Source: UBA2160 sp964588665 (GTDB taxonomy: Bacteria; Chloroflexota; Dehalococcoidia; Lucifugimonadales; UBA1123). Taken from it: a stretch of DNA of 64,000 nucleotides. The DNA lies in the NCBI GenBank assembly GCA_964588665.1, contig CAZPQQ010000003.1, forward strand, positions 1 to 64,000, in the 5' to 3' direction. Both the position numbers and the translations under genes were made by a program. The notes beneath the pieces were generated by a model. It was not told the origin of the DNA and searched no databases. It saw nothing but the letters and a program-made list of their open reading frames with translations. Shown here piece after piece: positions 52,576 through 60,958 of the stretch (within the stretch, counting starts at the first letter, position 1; every line of letters starts with the position of its first letter).

Positions 52576-54243
52576 TCAGTACCCCATGCGCCCTTCGCGG
52601 GCCAGCCAGGCGAACTGCTGTTCCCTACGCCCTGCGCCCGGGTTCATGATCACGTTGACGAGCGACGCCTTGCCCGAGTTGAATGCTCGCTCCAGCGCGG
52701 GGCGAAGGTCGTCCGGCTTGTCGACATATTCGCCGTGGCCGCCCAAAGCCTCCATCATCAGATCGAACCGTACGTCAGGCTTGAAATCGTCGGGGTCTTC
52801 GACGCCTTCCACGTAGGTTCTTACCCACTTGTCGATGTTGGCGTTCTGAAACACGACCCACACAATCGCCAGATTGAACCTGGCCGCGGTCTCGATGTCC
52901 ATTCCGTTGAAGCCAAACGCCCAGTCCCCTTGGAGACACACCACCGGTTTGTCGGGATAGACGACCTTTGCGGCTAGCGAGAACGGCACGCCCGTGCCGA
53001 CGCACCCTGCAATGCCCGCGTCGATCCGATGCCGCGGGTTCCAGATGTCGATGACCTGACGCGATATGTCCATGGTGCTCGCGCCGTCAGCCACCACCAT
53101 GGCGTCTTTGGGCAGGTAGTCGCGGACCTCTTTCAAGATGCGGTAGTAGCCCATCGGCTCCGCGTCTGAATTCAGCATGGGGGCGATCGAAGCCGCGTTT
53201 TGAGCGGCCTTTTCCTTCAGGCCAGCGAGCCACGGGGTCTCTCCGTATGCCACTGGGTTGGCGTCAAGGCCATCCACCAATTGGCCCATCACCATCTTTG
53301 CGTCGCCGACCAACCCGACTTCTGCCGCATGATTGGTTCCGATCTCCGCCGGCTCGATGTCGACCTGTATGAGTTTATAGTTTTCAGTGAACCGGGGCGG
53401 CTGGCCGAAGTGGAATATCCAGTTGAGCCTTGCGCCGACCATCAGCACCGTGTCCGCCCCCTGCAACGCCTGCGTTCTGGCGGAGGAGACGTTCATCGGA
53501 TGGTCGGGCGGCAGCATGCCTGAGCCCATCGGCGAGGTCAGGAACGGGATCTGTGTTTTGTCGACGAACTGCAGGAGTTCGTCCTCCGCCCAGGACCACG
53601 CGGCGCCCTTTCCGACGATCAGAAGCGGGTTTTCCGCCTCGGAAAGCACCTGCAGCGCCTGCTCGATCTTCTGCGGCTCCGCCAGTGGTCTGGCCGGCTC
53701 AGGGGCCGGCTCGGGAATTGGCACGTCGTCCTCTTCGACGCTGCCCGAGATCATCTCGGCCGGAAGGTCCAGGTAGACGGGTCCGGGACGGCCCGCGGTG
53801 GCGGTCTTGAGCGCGAAATTGATCAACGTCGGGATGCGTTCGATGCTCTCGACGGCATATGCCCATTTGGAGAGAGGCGCCGTGGACTCGACTTGGGCCA
53901 TCTCCTGAAAGTCGCCCATGTTCCGGCGTCTGAGTTCGGCCGAACCCGCGATCACGAGCAGAGGCCAGCAGTTGGCTTGAGCATTGGCGATGCCTGTCAG
54001 CGTGTTCGTCTGCGCCACTCCTGATGCGGCGATACACACGCCGACAGATCGAGTGAAGTACGAGTGCGCCTGTGCGGCCATGGCAGCCGCCTGTTCGTTG
54101 CGAACCGAGATGACCTTGATTCCGGCCTCGGCAATGCCGTTCACGATCGGACCAACCGGGTCTCCGGGCAACACGTAACAGGTGTCTATCCCTTCACGCT
54201 TGAGTGATTCCACGACAAGCTGGGCGCCTGTGATCTCGGCCAT
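52576..54243 (-). CDS. TPP enzyme, oxalyl-CoA decarboxylase / 2-hydroxyacyl-CoA lyase-like
   Basis: Thiamine-diphosphate enzyme of the acetolactate synthase superfamily (555 aa). PYR-domain glutamate in VISVRNEQAAAMAAQ near 50; central domain about 190-320; PP domain with the Mg/TPP motif starting GDWAFGFNGMDIETAARFN. The GFNGM-ET pattern is that of oxalyl-CoA decarboxylase and 2-hydroxyacyl-CoA lyase rather than IlvB. The usual NN at the end of the TPP motif reads QNAN here. ATG 54243 has GAGGAGG upstream. Divergent from the Fe-ADH-like gene (173 bp between starts), so the two may act on one pathway. Confidence 0.85.
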   Translation of the reverse strand: MAEITGAQLVVESLKREGIDTCYVLPGDPVGPIVNGIAEAGIKVISVRNEQAAAMAAQAHSYFTRSVGVCIAASGVAQTNTLTGIANAQANCWPLLVIAGSAELRRRNMGDFQEMAQVESTAPLSKWAYAVESIERIPTLINFALKTATAGRPGPVYLDLPAEMISGSVEEDDVPIPEPAPEPARPLAEPQKIEQALQVLSEAENPLLIVGKGAAWSWAEDELLQFVDKTQIPFLTSPMGSGMLPPDHPMNVSSARTQALQGADTVLMVGARLNWIFHFGQPPRFTENYKLIQVDIEPAEIGTNHAAEVGLVGDAKMVMGQLVDGLDANPVAYGETPWLAGLKEKAAQNAASIAPMLNSDAEPMGYYRILKEVRDYLPKDAMVVADGASTMDISRQVIDIWNPRHRIDAGIAGCVGTGVPFSLAAKVVYPDKPVVCLQGDWAFGFNGMDIETAARFNLAIVWVVFQNANIDKWVRTYVEGVEDPDDFKPDVRFDLMMEALGGHGEYVDKPDDLRPALERAFNSGKASLVNVIMNPGAGRREQQFAWLAREGRMGY

Positions 54244-54416
54244 TGGCTTCCTCCTCGCATTCAACGTATCGGAGTTGTTGTCGCCCAATTCTATCCGCTC
54301 TGACCACGGTGTCAAGCGTTATGGTACCGGAGGCGTTGCGTCAGACGTTCTGGCTTGATCGTGAACCGTTTTCACTCCGGTGATACCATACGATCCAAAA
54401 CTCAGGAGAGTCATTC

Positions 54417-55559
54417 GTGCAAGACCAGTTCGTGCCTTCGTTTGTTTGGCGCCATCCCACCAAAGTGCTATTCGGCGTCGGTTCGCTGAAATCGATGGCC
54501 TCGGAGGTAGCCGAGCTCGTCCCGGATAGGTCGAGGGTGTTCCTCGTGGTGGGCCGCCGAAGTCTGCGGGCCCGCGGCATTCTGCAGACAATACTCGACA
54601 GCCTGCGAGACCACAAGGTCACCGTCTACGACCGCGTGGCCCCGTTTCCGTCGCCTCAGGCCGTGGACGAAGCGGCCGCGGAGTGCAGGTCGATCGGAGC
54701 GGACATCGTCGTGGCCATCGGCGGCGGGAGTGTGATGGACCTGGCAAAGGCCGTCGCAATTCTGGCCGTACACGACGGGAATGCCCTGGCATTCGCTCAG
54801 GGCGAACTTGCGCTCGAACGGAAGGGCTTGCCGTTCGTCGCGGCCCCAACGACTTCCGGCAGCAGCAGTGAAGTCACCTCCGGCAGCGCCCTGTGGGATA
54901 TGGACGCGAAAAAGCACTATGGTCTCGGAGGGCCGCTGATGTTCCCCGACACGGCCATCGTGGATCCGGATCTGATGATGTCGATGCCGTCGTCGTTGGC
55001 CGCGGTGACAGGAATGGACGCGTTCACGAGCGCGTTCGAGTCATATTGGTCGATCAGGTCTCAGCCGATTTCGGACGCGCTGAACCTGGACGTGATCCGG
55101 AGTTTCACCGCCAACCTGGAGCGTTCCACCATTCAGGGAGACCTGGAATCCAGGGCCGCGTGCGCCATCGCGTCAACAATGTCAGGCATCGCTTACTCCC
55201 AGAGTCCGCCGAATGCCTGCCATGCCGTGGGAGGTCCGTTGACGCTGTTCTGGGACGTTCAACATGGCCAGGCCGTGGGCGTGACTCTGTGCGGTTTTCT
55301 CGAACGAGCGGCGCCCGCCATCCGACACAAGCTTCCCCCACTCTGGGAAGCGATGGGCGTCGAAGACCTGGCGGGCGCGACCGAGCTCATTGCTCGCATC
55401 ATGAGGCGGTGCGGCCTGGAGACCACGTTGACAGGGCTCGGCCTGAACGAGTCCGACCTGGACACTCTGGTGGACGAAACACGCTGGGACCGAGTCCAAT
55501 CTCTTCCCGTTTCCATGGGTAAGGACGATCTCAGGGCGATGCTGGCCGAGTTGTTTTAG
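54417..55559 (+). CDS. iron-type alcohol dehydrogenase family protein with altered metal site
   Basis: Group III (Fe-ADH) fold (380 aa). NAD(P) region IGGGSVMDLAKAVAI near 101, APTTSGSSSEVT near 143. Expected metal ligands: D201 in TGMDAFTSAFE is kept, but the next histidine (usually THA) is S205; H269 and H283 (QHG) are kept; the catalytic histidine position is G273. The site has thus lost one ligand and a proton-relay histidine. GTG start with AGGAG 9-10 nt upstream. Its stop overlaps the stop of the convergent RHH gene. Possibly altered metal or substrate use. Confidence 0.85.
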   Translation: MQDQFVPSFVWRHPTKVLFGVGSLKSMASEVAELVPDRSRVFLVVGRRSLRARGILQTILDSLRDHKVTVYDRVAPFPSPQAVDEAAAECRSIGADIVVAIGGGSVMDLAKAVAILAVHDGNALAFAQGELALERKGLPFVAAPTTSGSSSEVTSGSALWDMDAKKHYGLGGPLMFPDTAIVDPDLMMSMPSSLAAVTGMDAFTSAFESYWSIRSQPISDALNLDVIRSFTANLERSTIQGDLESRAACAIASTMSGIAYSQSPPNACHAVGGPLTLFWDVQHGQAVGVTLCGFLERAAPAIRHKLPPLWEAMGVEDLAGATELIARIMRRCGLETTLTGLGLNESDLDTLVDETRWDRVQSLPVSMGKDDLRAMLAELF

Positions 55560-56008
55560 GCAGGCACCTCGGTCTCGTCCTGGGACTCTTCGGCGGGTTG
55601 GTCCGGCACGATATCGGCGTCGCCTTCGTCCAAGAGTAGACGTAGCTGTTCACGCGTTTGCCGGATCAGCTCGGTTTTCTCGGCGATCTTGTCGAAGAGG
55701 TCGCTCTTCGCCTTTATTCCTTCGGAGATCATAAACGCGGCGGCCTCGGACCGGCTGCTGTTGATCCCCGAGTCCACCAACTCGTCGAGTTTGGCCAGGC
55801 TCTCTTTGTTGACCCGTACCATGACGACCGATGGCCGAGCCGTTCGGACCGCCTGAATCGTTTCCCTGATGGTCTCCCCCACTGACGACGCGGCGTCTTT
55901 GCCTCGGCTCACGGCGCTGCGGACCGCGTTGTCGACGTCTTCTGTTTCATCCAGGCATATCGCGATCACGTGACGGCGCCCGTCTTGCTCTTGCTCGTCT
56001 TTAGTCAT
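55556..56008 (-). CDS. ribbon-helix-helix regulator with C-terminal coil (150 aa)
   Basis: Residues about 62-105 match a CopG/RHH DNA-binding domain: a strand PSVVMVRVNKESLAKLDELV, then SGINSSRSEAAAFMISEGI as the second helix. It is followed by a predicted coiled coil (DLFDKIAEKTELIRQTREQLR) and an acidic tail; the N-terminal 60 residues are charged. ATG 56008 has AGGAGG 6 nt upstream. A perfect 17-bp palindrome lies 24 bp upstream, probably an autoregulatory operator. No toxin gene is beside it. Confidence 0.75.
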   Translation of the reverse strand: MTKDEQEQDGRRHVIAICLDETEDVDNAVRSAVSRGKDAASSVGETIRETIQAVRTARPSVVMVRVNKESLAKLDELVDSGINSSRSEAAAFMISEGIKAKSDLFDKIAEKTELIRQTREQLRLLLDEGDADIVPDQPAEESQDETEVPA

Positions 56009-56031
56009 CGTAGCCTCCTGTTGTTCGACTG

Positions 56032-56048
56032 TTGTAATGTAATTACAA
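56032..56048. promoter_or_regulatory. 17-bp palindromic operator of the RHH gene
   Basis: TTGTAAT-GTA-ATTACAA, perfect 7-bp arms, 24 bp before the RHH start codon and about 145 bp before the divergent MATE gene. It sits where the RHH promoter must be, so binding would repress. Confidence 0.6.
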
Positions 56049-56193
56049 GTAATAGTAGCATAGTGCCACACAAACATGCCAGTACGATGGGTGTGATGGG
56101 CGCCATCTTTCGATTGACGGGGCTCCGGGATTCGGATACGGTACGTGGTGCCTGACGGCAGCCAATGCCGTTTCCGCGGATGGAATTTCATGG

Positions 56194-57654
56194 ATGGCTG
56201 AAGACTCCACACCTGACTCGAGCGCTGGCCACGGCGCCGGGCCGCCCCCCGAACAACCTCCTGACACGGACGAAGCGCCGCGCCGTCGGGGGAGGCGCTC
56301 GGGCTATGCCACCAAAGACCTGACCAAGGGCAGCGTTCCCAGAAACTTGTGGTTTCTGGCGTGGCCGCAGGTCGCCGAAAGCTTCCTCAGCGTCGTCGAC
56401 CAGCTCGCCGATCTCATCTGGGCGGGCAGGCTCGGGTTCCAGGCCATTGCCGGTCTGGGCGTCGCTCAGAGCTACCTCATGATGCTCACGACCGCCCGAA
56501 TGGGTTTGGACTCCGGCATGAGGTCAATGATTTCCCGTGCTGTCGGCGCCCGCCAGGTCGCGTACGCCAACCACGTCGTGTTGCAGGCCCTGACGTTGAC
56601 GACCGCATATTCGGTCGTTCTCGTGACCATCGGATTGATCCTCACGGTCCCTATGCTCAAAATCCTAGGCGTCAGCGACGGCGTGGTCGCCCAGGCGGCG
56701 CCCTACATGCGGGTGCAGTTTTTCGCGATGGCGATGATGGGGTATCAGCGCATGACCGCGGGAGCGCTTCAAGCCTCCGGCGACAGCATGACCCCCCTGA
56801 AGGCAGCGACCGTGTCCCGTGTCGGACACTTGGTCCTCAGCCCGTTCCTCATATTCGGGTGGTGGTGGTTTCCCGAGTTCGGTCTCGCGGGGGCGGCATT
56901 CGCCAACCTGCTGTCGCAAACGGTCGGCGTGGCAATGAACATGCGAGCGCTGTTGGTGGGATCGTCCAGGTTGCACATGACCTTCAAAGGCTACTACATC
57001 GACTACCCGCTGCTGTGGCGGGTACTGAAGATAGGGTTGCCGGCGTCAGTGACGGGAGCGCAACGGGCGATATCACAACTGATCGTCGTGGCCATCGTCG
57101 CGTCGTTCGGAGATGTAGCCCTCGCAGCATTCGCCATGACACGAAGGGCCGAGAACACCGTGTTGCACGCCAGCCGGGGCATGGGTCGGGCCGCGGGGGC
57201 CTTGGCGGGACAGAATCTGGGAGCCGATCTGCCGGGCAGGGCTAAGGCGTCAGTGTTCTGGGCGATCGTCTACGCGTCAGTTGCCAGCGCCACGATCTCC
57301 GCCGTCTTTCTCATCTTCCCCACTCGAGTCGCTTCGTTCTTCAACAGCGATCCCGAGTTCATCACCCAGGCCGCGCTTTGGCTTCAAGTTTTGGCTATCG
57401 GCTATTTTTCGATGAACGCCGTCCAAGTATTCACCCAGTCGTTCAACACGACCGGCGCGACAATGGCGCCCATGATAGTCACCGTCTCCACAATGTGGCT
57501 GCTGGAACTTCCGCTGGCGTACGTTCTGTCGCGGCACACGTCGCTGGAAGAGCTCGGCATCCCCTGGGCGATCGTGTTCGGCATGACTCTCAGACTGATG
57601 ATCTTCACGTGGTATTACCTGCGCGGCAGTTGGCTGCGAACCGGAATGCTGTGA
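56194..57654 (+). CDS. MATE-family efflux transporter
   Basis: Twelve-span multidrug/toxic-compound exporter (486 aa) driven by an ion gradient. Residues 1-45 are a Pro/Arg-rich cytoplasmic tail, then twelve hydrophobic segments in two halves: NLWFLAWPQVAESFLSVVDQ starts the first, GLPASVTGAQRAISQLIVVA the second. GALQASGDSMTPLKA and SFNTTGATMAPMIV are the paired MATE landmarks. The ribosome site is weak. The RHH gene with its palindrome is divergent and might control it. Confidence 0.88.
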   Translation: MAEDSTPDSSAGHGAGPPPEQPPDTDEAPRRRGRRSGYATKDLTKGSVPRNLWFLAWPQVAESFLSVVDQLADLIWAGRLGFQAIAGLGVAQSYLMMLTTARMGLDSGMRSMISRAVGARQVAYANHVVLQALTLTTAYSVVLVTIGLILTVPMLKILGVSDGVVAQAAPYMRVQFFAMAMMGYQRMTAGALQASGDSMTPLKAATVSRVGHLVLSPFLIFGWWWFPEFGLAGAAFANLLSQTVGVAMNMRALLVGSSRLHMTFKGYYIDYPLLWRVLKIGLPASVTGAQRAISQLIVVAIVASFGDVALAAFAMTRRAENTVLHASRGMGRAAGALAGQNLGADLPGRAKASVFWAIVYASVASATISAVFLIFPTRVASFFNSDPEFITQAALWLQVLAIGYFSMNAVQVFTQSFNTTGATMAPMIVTVSTMWLLELPLAYVLSRHTSLEELGIPWAIVFGMTLRLMIFTWYYLRGSWLRTGML

Positions 57655-57755
57655 TAGGCGTTGCGTGAGGTCCGGCTTTCAGTGAATGCGCGGTGATCGC
57701 AGACGGTGTGCTATGCTTCGATCGACGGACAACCTGGGCACACTGGGATGGCGAA

Positions 57756-58310
57756 ATGAGCGTGACACCACAACCCCGGCGAGGCGCCCGTTTCGCTGGA
57801 ATCCGAAACGGTTTCTCCGCCGCGTCCATGCGCAGCGAGTGGTTGCTGATGATGACCGTTGCTGCAACGGTTGCCGCCGATCAAATTTCCAAACTTGTCA
57901 TCAAGGGCACGTTGGCCTTGGGCGAGTCCTGGCCGGCCGAGGGTGTTTTCAGGCTAACCCACGGGACGAACTCGGGCGCGGTTTGGGGGTTGTTCCCGGG
58001 TCGCACCGGCATTCTGACAATCGCGTCGATCGTCGCCATCGCGTTTATCGTCTACTACTACCGAACACAGGCGGTGAGGAACCAGCCGACGAGGATCACC
58101 GTGGGCTTGCTTCTCGGCGGCGCAGTCGGCAACCTCATCGACAGGCTTCGTATGGGCGAGGTCGTGGACTTCATCGATGTCGGCTGGTGGCCCGCGTTCA
58201 ACCTTGCGGACTCCTCCATCGTCGTCGGCATGACGCTGCTGATCGCCACGCTACTGCTGACGGGCGAGCCGATACCGCTGGCCGACCAACGCTCTGAAGC
58301 GGCCGACTGA
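57756..58310 (+). CDS. lspA: lipoprotein signal peptidase
   Basis: Aspartic membrane peptidase (type II) that removes lipoprotein signal peptides after Lgt action. Four membrane helices; catalytic aspartates in GNLIDRLRMGEVVDFI and FNLADSSIVVG. TNSGAVWGLFPG is the usual NxGAxxG segment. The ATG at 57756 gives 184 aa, slightly long because of a basic N-terminal tail. rluD starts 14 bp after its stop, the common lspA-rluD pair. Confidence 0.93.
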   Translation: MSVTPQPRRGARFAGIRNGFSAASMRSEWLLMMTVAATVAADQISKLVIKGTLALGESWPAEGVFRLTHGTNSGAVWGLFPGRTGILTIASIVAIAFIVYYYRTQAVRNQPTRITVGLLLGGAVGNLIDRLRMGEVVDFIDVGWWPAFNLADSSIVVGMTLLIATLLLTGEPIPLADQRSEAAD

Positions 58311-58324
58311 GGGTATTTGAGCCC

Positions 58325-59227
58325 GTGACCGATGTTCGCGTGTACACATGCGAAGGGCCAGTACAACGTCTTGACCGATTTCTGGCCGACAGATGCAGCG
58401 ACTTATCGCGCTCCCGCATCAAACGTCTGATCGTGGACGGAAGCGTTTTGGTCGATTCTCGCCCATCCGACGCCGGTTACCGGGTGAGACCCGGGCAGGT
58501 CGTCAAATTGACCGTCCCGGAGCCAAACCCGTCTCACATGCTTCCCCAGGACATCCCGATCGACGTGGTGTACGAGGACGAATGGTTGATGGTGGTCGAC
58601 AAACCGGCCGGCCTGCCTGTCCATCCCGGACCGGGCCATCCGGATTCAACACTCGTCAACGCCGTCCTGGGCATGCGCCCCCAAGTCGCCGAGGTTGGCG
58701 GCGTGATGAGGCCGGGACTCGTGCATCGGCTGGACATGGACACCTCCGGGCTGATGGTCCTGGCGAAGACCGACGCCGCTCACAGCGTGTTGTCGGGCCA
58801 GATCAAGGCGCGCCAATTCACCAAAGGCTACACGGCGCTGGTCCACGGGGTGTTGTCGCCGCCGGAAGCTGTGATCGAAGCGCCCGTGGGCAGAGACCCT
58901 CGCGACCGCAAACGAATGGCTGTCGTCGACAACGGAAAGGACGCGACGACCGTGTACAAGACTTTGACGGCGTTCCCGAAGCACACCTTGGCCGAAGTAG
59001 CCCTGAAGACCGGACGCACTCACCAAATCCGGGTCCATTTCGCATCTATCGGCCACCCAATCGTCGGCGACGGCACGTACGGGAACCCTGCCCCGCGAAT
59101 CGGACGGCATTTCCTGCATGCGCACAGGCTCGGTTTTCAGCACCCGGAGAGATCGGATTACGTGGAGTTCAGCTCGGGCTTGCCTGCGGAGCTGAGCGAA
59201 TTCCTGGGCACGCTGCCAGCCGCTTGA
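58325..59227 (+). CDS. rluD: RluD-type 23S rRNA pseudouridine synthase
   Basis: N-terminal S4 RNA-binding domain (RLDRFLADRCSDLSRSRIKRL, residues 15-80) followed by the RluA-family catalytic domain with the essential aspartate in VHRLDMDTSGLMVLAKT and LKTGRTHQIRVHFASIGHP. Length 300 aa is normal. GTG start. Modifies helix 69 region uridines if a true RluD. Confidence 0.92.
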   Translation: MTDVRVYTCEGPVQRLDRFLADRCSDLSRSRIKRLIVDGSVLVDSRPSDAGYRVRPGQVVKLTVPEPNPSHMLPQDIPIDVVYEDEWLMVVDKPAGLPVHPGPGHPDSTLVNAVLGMRPQVAEVGGVMRPGLVHRLDMDTSGLMVLAKTDAAHSVLSGQIKARQFTKGYTALVHGVLSPPEAVIEAPVGRDPRDRKRMAVVDNGKDATTVYKTLTAFPKHTLAEVALKTGRTHQIRVHFASIGHPIVGDGTYGNPAPRIGRHFLHAHRLGFQHPERSDYVEFSSGLPAELSEFLGTLPAA

Positions 59228-59233
59228 CATTCA

Positions 59234-59253
59234 GCCGCCCCTGCCAGGGCGGC
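59234..59253 (+). terminator. hairpin after rluD
   Basis: Perfect 7-bp GC stem GCCGCCC/GGGCGGC with a 6-nt loop, 7 nt past the rluD stop, no T-tract. It may end or slow the lspA-rluD transcript, or separate it from the convergent secretion cassette. Confidence 0.35.
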
Positions 59254-59348
59254 CACTGTCTCCTGAGAGCCAGGCGGTTTGTGGATATGGGGTTGCCGGC
59301 GGTGCAGACGCCTTTGCCGCTTGCGAGAGATCTTCAAATGGTCGTCTG

Positions 59349-60857
59349 CTAAGGCAAGTCCATTGCGGTGAGGCCAATCTGGTAAAGGTCAGCAACATCG
59401 GTCGCCGTCAATTCTTTGGGAACGACGAACGGGCCGACAGGTCCACCCGCCATCATGCCTTGGAAGGTCCAACCTCCCCCAACAACACTGCCAAGACTGG
59501 TCGGCAGGTCGCGATGTTCCATGGCGACGTATGACCTGCTGTCGGAGGCCGTACTGGGGACAACGGCGCCGTTAATGTAGAGCGTGGCGCCGTCCATGGC
59601 CGTGGGTCCTCCACCGCCATCGTACGTAGCAACCACGTGCAGCCACTCTTCCTCAGCAATAGCCGAAACAGTCCGTCTTCGAACCTGAACTCCTTCGCTG
59701 TCGTCAAAAATGTCAAACGTCAATGTGTCGCCGTCGTTCACGAAAAACCACCATTCCCAGTCGCTGCTGGCGCCATCAAACCTGGAAAGGATGACTCGAG
59801 TGGTGGTGACGTTCGCCAGATTTATCCATGCACCGATGCTGAACGGCGAGTCGGCGACCCCGTCGCCAAAACTCCAGTGCGCAGCATCAGGAGTAAGGGC
59901 GTATTCGTCGCTGCCGTTCAGGGAAACCACAGGAATGATTCCCTCGGAACTGGGTTGTGTATCGAAAAGATTCGGCGCTTCAGACCAATCAAACAGGTCA
60001 TGAGCGGCTCCGACGGTCATGAACACATCATTGTCGAACGCACTCAAATCGGGTGACCCGTCTGCGTTGTGGCAAACCTTTGCGCCGTTAAAAGGGAGGA
60101 TGACTGAGCCCGGTCCAACTATTGTCTTCACAGCACCATAGGTCGCGGTGATCGCGTCCGTGGATGTGGCCAACTCGTTCCATTGCGCCGTTTCGACCTC
60201 GACCGTGTAGCTCAGGCTGCTCCCTTGAGGAGCTTTCTGGAGGATCGACTGTTCGATGTCCATTCGAACGGTCGCACCAGGGTCGATCTGCTGGCACGGC
60301 GAAATGTTGGAAAGCGCAACATCTGCGTCGGGGGCGGAATCCCCGCTGAGGTCCAGCGACAAGACATCGCTGGACGTGGCGACGTTGATGGCGGAAAAGG
60401 ATCCATCAACGGTGACTCGCCTGACTCTAACCGGGACGCTGCCGGTGTTGGTGTAATCCAGCCAGGTTGTGCAATTGTACCCTGGGTATACGTTGTCTTT
60501 CGTGACCGATACGGTGCTAGCTGAGACAACAGTGGTCGAACACCTCCCGACATCCTTGTCCGAGTGATCTTTCGGGTCGGCTCCCGTGCCCGCCGGATCC
60601 GCGCTGCTGGATGTGGACCAACCGTCGAAGAGTTGCACGTTGAAGGCGTTGTCATCCTCGTCGTCGAATCCCGCCTGATTCACGATGCCGTCGTCGTCGG
60701 TAAACGCATCGACGACCTCAAGACTGACGTGGCCGGTGTTGACCGTGCCGCCAACATCCAACGCGCCGGTCCAGACGCCAAAGCCAGTGCCAATGACGGC
60801 GACTCCGGCAATAAGCGTCATGACCATCAAACTCAATTTTGTGAATTCGCGATTCAT
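59349..60857 (-). CDS. SipW-type secreted protein with C-terminal LamG domain (502 aa)
   Basis: Exported surface protein. Residues 1-35 are a SipW-type signal (KLSLMVMTLIAGVAVIGTGF then VWTGALDVGGTVNTGHVSL), as in TasA/camelysin proteins. Residues 45-245 form a beta-sandwich-like domain with NVYPGYNCTTWLDYTNTGSV, CQQIDPGATVRMDIEQSIL and YTVEVETAQWNEL. Residues about 310-490 form a concanavalin/LamG-like domain (FSIGAWINLANVTTTRVIL, WLHVVATYDGG, ATLYINGAVV), often sugar-binding. GAGGAA lies 10 nt before the ATG. Last gene of the cassette; the middle domain is repeated in the gene cut by the right edge. Confidence 0.8.
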   Translation of the reverse strand: MNREFTKLSLMVMTLIAGVAVIGTGFGVWTGALDVGGTVNTGHVSLEVVDAFTDDDGIVNQAGFDDEDDNAFNVQLFDGWSTSSSADPAGTGADPKDHSDKDVGRCSTTVVSASTVSVTKDNVYPGYNCTTWLDYTNTGSVPVRVRRVTVDGSFSAINVATSSDVLSLDLSGDSAPDADVALSNISPCQQIDPGATVRMDIEQSILQKAPQGSSLSYTVEVETAQWNELATSTDAITATYGAVKTIVGPGSVILPFNGAKVCHNADGSPDLSAFDNDVFMTVGAAHDLFDWSEAPNLFDTQPSSEGIIPVVSLNGSDEYALTPDAAHWSFGDGVADSPFSIGAWINLANVTTTRVILSRFDGASSDWEWWFFVNDGDTLTFDIFDDSEGVQVRRRTVSAIAEEEWLHVVATYDGGGGPTAMDGATLYINGAVVPSTASDSRSYVAMEHRDLPTSLGSVVGGGWTFQGMMAGGPVGPFVVPKELTATDVADLYQIGLTAMDLP

Positions 60858-60958
60858 CTAAATCGGTTCCTCAGGATATCGATCGCCTGCATTACAAACA
60901 CGGGCCCACGACGAATTGACAAAGGTATACTTCAAACGCTCGCTTCACGGAACATCGG

